NCBI GenBank assembly: GCA_964030785.1
Contig: OZ034968.1
Coordinates: 55,925,399 to 55,989,398 of the forward strand
Direction: 5' to 3'
DNA: 64,000 nucleotides
From: Siderastrea siderea
Taxonomy: Eukaryota; Cnidaria; Anthozoa; Scleractinia; Rhizangiidae
Below the pieces are notes generated by a model. The model was not told the origin of the DNA, made no database searches, and saw only the letters and a list, made by a program, of their open reading frames with translations. Positions 58,138-64,000 of this stretch are shown in pieces. The translations under genes were made by a program, and so were the position numbers. Every line of letters begins with the position of its first letter. Positions within the stretch are counted from its first letter, which is position 1.

Positions 58138-60000
58138 GTTACAACCGCTATATTAACTGTTGTTAGTTGCAGGTTTCCAAAGTCCCAGTAAGAGAGGTTT
58201 AGCTGCGGTACTAGTTGTCGTTTTCAGATAAACAAAATACTAGCAACAGTACCTCTCTTCTCAGCAACTCCTGCATCTTATCTGTGAACTGGATTCCCTT
58301 CCTGAGTTGGTTGTGCAAACTGTCATCATCCTTGGCTTTGTGTAGACCATCTTGCCAGCATCTACGCATGGGAGATGACAACTACAATTAACAAAAGCAT
58401 CTAAACTGACTTGTATCAGCACTTATGTGTAAAACATAATGTACTGTTTCCATTAATTACAGATGCATTAGAATGTATTTCCATCTACTAAATTGGGAGC
58501 ATACACTTAAACAAAGTACTAGATTGGTTAACAAATGTACATGGATCTGGAAGTGTATCAGAGAAACCAAACAAACTTTTCATGCTCTTCTCAAGTCTGA
58601 CCACATTTGTTTAAGCATTGAAATCAACAGTTTATTAAGACACAACCAAGTAAATGATTGTTCCAAGAGAAGAAATTAAAAGTAGATGTGTGCTTTTCAA
58701 GACATCCTGGATGCAATTAATCCCAACTACCAATGATGATAAGCTTGCACAATAATAATTGGACAATTTAATATTTTATACATCCACATTATTATTACCT
58801 TGGAGCAAGATCTCCTCTTGTTTGGAAGGAACCTCCACTGTCAACCTCAGCCTGGCAAACACTTGTAACCACACTCACCCTTGCCTTTTGCCCAACTTTC
58901 ACTTTCCATTTCCTTTGCACGATCTGGTCATTATCGATGGCAACCATACAGTCTCCAGAAGGAAATTCCTTAGCTTCCGAGGTGAGATCTCTTGTCCAAA
59001 CTTTCAAGGTTGAGTATGATCCACCAGGGAGAACCTTGCCGAACATGTTTATCGTCAGCTTTGAGTTACTAATGGCAAGAAGACTGATATTGATCATGAA
59101 GCTAGATGGGCCAACAAAGTTCACACCTTGCAGATTGTAGAGATGTTCAAGAGCTAAACAACGGTGAAAGTGATTCTTCTCAGGGGAAGCAAGGCCATTC
59201 ACAACAGCTTTCATAATTAGATTTCTTCTCGAAAACCAGTCCTCTGCCCTAAAATTCTGCAAGGTACCTAGATCCTTGTAGGTTTGGGCAAAAGACTGGC
59301 AGTCCACCTGTATCTTTTGCCTCTGAAGCCGGACAACCTCATGCACAACTTTTGCCTGCAGATCTTCTGGCATTTCACAAACAGAGTCTGATAAATTACT
59401 TTCTCTTAGGACATGGAGGTCCTCTACATGGTTTAACAGCTTCACCAATTGCTGTCTGGGAATAGACGAGCACAGTTCCACCAAGATTGCATGCTGGTCT
59501 TGCTCTGGTATCCTTCCAATGCATTCCCTTAAACAATCCATTGAAAAGCTGTAGATTCGAGGAGAACTTACATGTAATTGAGCTTCATCCTCTGAAGCTG
59601 AGTCAGTGCCACTTTCATCATGTTCATGTCCCTTCAACAAGTCACCTTCACTCATCCTTGCTTTTTTGGCTTTTGATGGCCTCCCTCGTCGTGTTTGCAG
59701 GTGTGACTCACAAACAGCACAACTTTCACCATGAGGATACCATGTTCTTGCGACGGTAGCAGTTTTTATTTTACCTTCAAGGTACTCATTCTTGCCACAA
59801 ATAAGACGGCATTTCACGCAAACAAAACTTGGATGGACATTTGGTGAATCCACCAAAACAGACACTTGCCATATTCTATTTACTTCAGTGGTCAACTTAG
59901 ATGCTGCAACTTTTCGCTTGTGATCCTTAATTTTTTGCCCGCAAATTCGGCAAAGAGCCTCAAGTCTCGCATGGTGCACTTCCATGCCAAGATAAACAAC

Positions 60001-60287
60001 CCTAAAGAAAACAACATATTACATAAAAAGTCCATTCTCGTCAGCAAGAAAGCGAAAACTGTTCAAAACAACACAGTTCAATCAAGTTACTCTCAAGTGT
60101 CATGTTACAGTGGTTTTGGGTAAAAACAGTGCCTTGACTTCTGGAAAAGTCTACCGAAAATCTAGCTTGTCTACCAGGCTGACACTTGGCATGGTGAAAT
60201 TTTATCGACATAAGAAACGGCAAAAAATACTGCGAGCTTCACAAAAAATGCGTGAATCGAGTAAAAAACGAAACTTATTCACCTACC
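60001..60287 (-). other. 5' UTR intron of the RAG1-N-like gene
   Basis: Minus-strand donor GTAGGT after TTTCAAG (exon end 60287) and acceptor TTCTTTAG just before 60001 define a ~285-bp intron upstream of ATG 59985. The first exon would extend to an undefined start near 60.3-60.5 kb. Confidence 0.5.
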
Positions 60288-60536
60288 TTGAAATCGCGAC
60301 ACAAAATGGCGCTACATCGTAGCGTTTCTTCCTCGAAAATTTGCAAAAACACTGCCTCAAATCTTCTGAATTCGCATCCAAAATGGCCACTGAAGACTCC
60401 TCGCAATGTTTCGTAACCAAAAGTCCCGGATGGACGCTCATGCGTTTCTACAGACAAAGGATTTCATTGTTGCCCGGGATATTCGAAAAATGGCCGCCAT
60501 TTTAATGGTGAACAATAGATTCGTGACGTCATCAAT

Positions 60537-60577
60537 GTCCTTAAATATAGGGATAATCTCAAGGGATAATCCGGACT
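60537..60577 (+). promoter_or_regulatory. Short motif shared with 49806-49833
   Basis: GTCCTTAAATATAGGGATAA then TCTCAAGGGATAATCCGGAC. AGGGATAATC is doubled here but single in the relative upstream of the AlbA_2 gene. Role unknown. Confidence 0.35.
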
Positions 60578-60595
60578 GTAATCTGGTACAAGGTG

Positions 60596-60662
60596 AGGTT
60601 TTCTCTGATTGGTGTTCTCTGATTGGTGTATGAGCTCTGAGCTCTGATTGGTGTTCTCTGAT
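60596..60662. promoter_or_regulatory. Cluster of CTGATTGGTGT repeats (inverted CCAAT boxes)
   Basis: CTCTGATTGGTGT or a close variant recurs at about 60603, 60617, 60643 and partly 60655. ATTGG is CCAAT on the minus strand, the sense of the RAG1-N-like gene whose 5' exon lies about 300 bp downstream. A promoter role is inferred. Confidence 0.45.
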
Positions 60663-60819
60663 CTTGTGCCTTTGCAAACCTAGCACGTGTTTAGCACGTG
60701 GAGGAGCTGCGGTGGTGCATGCGCAGTTGCGATCACTTTTCGCAAGATGGAGGTCACTGTCAGTCTGTGAACTGTTCGTGCTAAGTTTGGTTGTGCCATG
60801 CTTTTTTGAATGTTTACTA

Positions 60820-61615
60820 TTTTGTGGCTCTAGTTTAACCTCTTCATACCAGCTTCTGAGCTATGATATTTCGTTTTGGAGGACGGCACATTAGTCTTTT
60901 TTAAACCCGTGGCTAGTAGACATATTGATTTGAGGTTTAAAGATGGCAAACTGCGTCGAAGAACTCCGAGGAAAAAAGAGTTTTGGACAATATGGCGGCC
61001 CTGTAAAATGCCGAATAGAGTACAGTACCCAAAAGAGTACGACGCATAAATTATGACTTATTGTGCAATATCCGTCTCAGCAGGAAGTAATTTAGTCTCA
61101 CATTGTCATCCAACGCACGCTTTCTACATTTTTAAAATGAGCCAGCTTAAAACCTTATTCTCCCCAGTATCGGCCAAAACCACCCATCAAAAGAAAAGAG
61201 ATGAAAAGTTAAGGCGGCAATCAACCACACAACTACAAAATCAAAAGCGTTGGCAGCTTCTATTATGTAATCCCGCATTCACCCTGACTGTGTGAGCAAT
61301 TGTCACTCGATCTTAAAAACCATGTCACGCATACCCTTGACATGCTTGATACAGTGCAACCAAAATAAACCCGATGTGTTTAATATTGATCACGCCAGCG
61401 ACAAAGCGTTTTAAAATATCTGCAGAAGTAAGAGTTTCGCATCTCGGATGAGCAAGTGTAAGCAAAGGTTGACAACTGTACAGTTCGAATGGAACCTCCA
61501 CCGGGAAGTTGAAAGCGAGAACGTGTACTCCAGGCTTAAAAGAATCGCTTCTTACAAAGTTTCACAGGTTAATAGTCAGATCTGAAGGAAATAAAAGTGT
61601 ACTGCTTCGTGCAGA
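60820..61615. other. No gene recognised
   Basis: Contains short plus-strand frames (for example 61053-61295, SAKTTHQKKRDEKLRRQSTT) without a recognisable domain. No clear splice model. Confidence 0.35.
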
Positions 61616-61619
61616 ATAG

Positions 61620-61795
61620 AGAATGATGCTTGTCTACCCTAACGGGTAACAGGCAGATCCCAAAGCGTGCCAAATAGAATACGAGAATGATGCCTGTCTA
61701 ACCAAGTGTTTAATAGGCAGATCTCATTGCGTGCCGAATAGAGTGCGTGAATGATGTTTGTCTACCCTAATAGACAATAGGTACATCTAAACTTT

Positions 61796-61830
<35 letters not shown>

Positions 61831-63495
61831 AAATGGTGTTCTCGTGCCGAATAGAGTACGAGAATGATGCTTGTCTAGCGAAGTGATTAATAGGCAAATC
61901 TAACGGAAAAAAGGTAGAACAAATAGGATTGGAGTGCGTGCCGAATAGAGTACGAGAATAATGCTTGTCTAACCAAGTGATTAATATGCACTCTACGGCA
62001 AAAAAAGTTAAACAAATAGGGATTGTAGTGCGTGCCGAATACAGTACGAGAATGATGCTTGTCTAACCACGTGATTAATAGGCATATCCAAGGGAAAAAA
62101 GTAAAACAAATAGGGATTGTAGTGCGTGCCGAATAGAGTACGAGAATAATGCTTGTCTAACCACGTGATTAATAGGCATACCTACGGGAAAAACAGTAAA
62201 ACAAATAGGGATTGTAGTGCGTACCGAATAGAGTACGAGAATAATGCTTGTCTAACCACGAGATAGATAGCTTTATTAAGAAGTAAAATCATTGCAGCCC
62301 CCGGGCTACGGGAAAAAAAAGTAAAACAAATAGGGATTGTAGTTCGTGCCGAATAAAGTACGAGAATAATGCTCGTCTAACCACGAGATAGATAGCCTTA
62401 TTAAGAAGTAAAATCATTGCAGCCCCCGGGCTACGGGAAAAAAAGTAAAACAAAAAAAATAGGGATTGTAGTGCGTGCCGAATAGAGTACGAGAGTAATG
62501 CTTGTCTAACCACGTGATTAATAGGCATATCTACGGGAAAAACAGTAAAACAAATAGGATTGTAGTGCGTGCCGAATAGAGTGCAAGAATAATGCTCGTC
62601 TAACCACGAGATAGATAGCTTTATTAAGAAGTAAAATCATTGCAGCCCCCGGGCTACGGAAATAAAAGTAAAACAAATAGGATTGTAGTGCGTGCCGAAT
62701 AGAGTACGAGAATAATGCCTGTCTAACCACGTGATTAATAGGCATATCTACGGGAAAAAAGTAAAACAAATAGGATTGTAACGCGTGCCGAATAGAGTAC
62801 GAGAGTAATGCTTGTCTAACCACGTGATTAATAGGCATATCTACGGGAAAAAAGTAAAACAAATAGGATTGTAATGCGTGCCGAATAGAGTACGAGAATA
62901 ATGCTTGTCTAACCAAGTAATTACATGTAATAGGCATATCTACGAAAAAAGTAAAACAAATAGGAATTGTAGTGCGTGCCGAATAGAGTACGAGAATAAT
63001 GCTTGTCTAACCACGTGATTAATAGGCATATCTACGGGAAAAACAGTAAAACAAATACGGATTGTAGTGCGTGCCGAATAGAGTACGAGAATAATGCTTG
63101 TCTAACCAAGTGATTAATAGGCATATCTACGGGGAAAACAGTAAAACAAATACAGATTGTAGTGCGTGCGAATAGAGTACGAGAATGATGCTTGTCTAAC
63201 CAAGTGATTAATAGGCATATCTACGGGAAAAAAAGTAAAACAAATAGGATCGTAGTGGGTACCGAATAAAGTACGAGAATAATACTTGTCTAAGCAAGTG
63301 ATCAATAGGCAAATGTAACGGAAAAAAGGTAAAACAATTGTTGATCTACTGCGTGCCGAATAAAATACGAGAATAATGCTTGTCTAACCAAGTGATTAAT
63401 AGGCCTATCTACGGAAAAAACAGTAAAACAAATAGGGATTGTAGTGCGTGCCGAATAAAGTACGAGAATTGTGCTTGCCAGTAACCAAGTGTTTA
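61620..63495. repeat. Satellite array, ~95-bp unit, about 19 units
   Basis: Each unit contains GTGCGTGCCGAATAGAGTAC, GAGAATAATGCTTGTCTAAC, ACGTGATTAATAGGCATATC and GGGAAAAACAGTAAAACAAA. Three units (about 62258-62308, 62382-62436, 62607-62660) replace the GTGATTAATAGG part with a module reading GAGATAGATAGCTTTATTAA and TTGCAGCCCCCGGGCTACGG. An (AC)n run sits at 61798-61826. Minus-strand open frames across it, repeating VRQALFSYSIRHALQS, follow the unit periodicity and are not genes. Confidence 0.95.
61798..61826. repeat. (AC)n microsatellite
   Basis: About 14 AC units inside the satellite array. Confidence 0.95.
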
Positions 63496-63499
63496 ATAG

Positions 63500-64000
63500 G
63501 CAGACCTGAAAAAGCTCAAGGCCTTTTATTTCTTTTCTGCTAGTCAAATAAATTTCATATCAAACGTCGATTCAGTCTGACTGATCTTATCACGCTCTAA
63601 CGCTCACAAATAGCAGCAACGCCGTTTCGCGAGTCTGCAGTGGTGTGACATTTTAATAACCGACTTCCTAAGTTCGTCACTCTACTCGGTCTTGTGAAGT
63701 TCTTCGTGTTAACCCATTCACTCCTAAGAGTGCTTAAATGTGTAAAATACAAGATAAATCCCAAATATCATTTTGTAAAATACTTTAATACCGTATAAAT
63801 GGTGCAATGTGAAATTACTGCTGACGAGGTTTCATTTGAACGGTCACACCTCAGGATTCCATCCACAGACTCAAAAGTCAGTCTCACCTTAATGTTTCCA
63901 CAACTGACTCTGGGAGTGAAAGGGTTAACAGTGGAATTGAATCTTACCTACCATATATAATACATATACATAAAAAAATGCGCTATGTAAGGAAGTTACA
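63500..64000. other. No gene recognised
   Basis: AT-rich flank of the satellite. TTCACTCCTAAGAGTG (63719) and CTCTGGGAGTGAAAGGGTTA (63909) form a loose inverted pair that may be a MITE (about 63712-63930). Confidence 0.4.

Larger units (their letters stand above)
54654..59985 (-). pseudogene. RAG1-N-terminal-like zinc-module protein, six coding exons, two in-frame TAA
   Basis: Exons 59985-58799, 58361-58253, 57707-56491, 55933-55729, 55491-55367 and 55092-54654 join in phase at GT-AG introns, giving about 1090 codons. The N-terminus has the RAG1-type pattern LCRICG (Cys12, Cys15), HPSFVCVKC (Cys56, Cys59), then W-x-PH and CAVC (Cys89, Cys92), followed by basic RRGRPSKAKKAR. Exon 3 adds CPNC and a C-x4-C pair (residues about 455-475), then VTMDGLPFMIAVSI and GPLHVEMNMVKTFFSVDWDV. 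This resembles proteins of N-RAG-TP-type transposons and related cnidarian families, by recall rather than search. The third exon's frame carries TAA at 56688-56690 and near 56640, after which conserved-looking sequence resumes (TWRYVGSVRMYHIGIRQNN and on). A 5' UTR exon probably ends at 60287. Either a recent pseudogene or a truncated 770-aa-range product; RAG1 core catalytic motifs were not identified. Confidence 0.65.

Noticed and set aside
54654..59985. Calling the gene a true RAG1 orthologue
   Set aside because: Only the N-terminal cysteine pattern is convincing; I could not identify the RAG1 catalytic core, RING or nonamer-binding region.
62289..63547. Long minus-strand frames repeating VRQALFSYSIRHALQS
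   Set aside because: The repeats follow the satellite period, frames break at indels, and no start, splice or domain evidence exists.

Overview
This window is eukaryotic, intron-bearing, AT-rich nuclear DNA, most likely from a cnidarian and probably an anthozoan such as a stony coral. That guess rests on split genes with GT-AG introns, a dense crop of short inverted-repeat (MITE) transposons, an ISL2EU-type DNA transposon, L1-like and CR1/L2-like LINE fragments, a gene with a RAG1-N-terminal-like zinc module, and a bacterial-looking AlbA_2/Schlafen plus GHKL-ATPase protein. I cannot name the species. Nothing looks prokaryotic in layout.

Layout. 1-14.4 kb: no host gene recognised; a 534-bp tandem duplication, several MITEs, a LINE tail, and two 1.36-kb elements with perfect 9-bp target duplications. 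14.4-16.5 kb: two tandem broken copies of a DEAD/DEAH helicase gene, minus strand. 16.7-49.5 kb: one minus-strand gene in two coding exons (48664-49447 and 16706-18450) split by a 30.2-kb intron. The reading frame and splice signals match exactly across that intron. The intron holds most of the mobile DNA in the window: MITEs, a foldback element, a 4.35-kb ISL2EU transposon with both genes broken, an L1-like ORF1 relic with a nested insertion, a 5.8-kb imperfect palindrome built from two opposed Tc1/mariner-type elements, and a 61-bp minisatellite. 51.2-53.4 kb: a compact divergent gene pair (204 aa minus, 102 aa plus) of unknown function, each reconstructed with in-phase introns, plus a duplicated copy of the 3' end of the minus gene. 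54.6-60.3 kb: a minus-strand, six-coding-exon gene whose first coding exon carries a RAG1-N-terminal-like cysteine pattern. All splice junctions are in phase, but two in-frame TAA codons interrupt it. 61.6-63.5 kb: a satellite of about 95-bp units, some carrying an extra module of about 50 bp. The rest has no recognisable gene.

How the parts relate. The AlbA_2/GHKL gene and the helicase copies lie in line on the same strand, and both have bacterial-type relatives. This may reflect acquired defence-type genes, but that is inference. Short sequences are shared between the 5' region of the AlbA_2 gene and the 5' region of the RAG1-N-like gene. Everything here is read by eye; splice models need RNA evidence.
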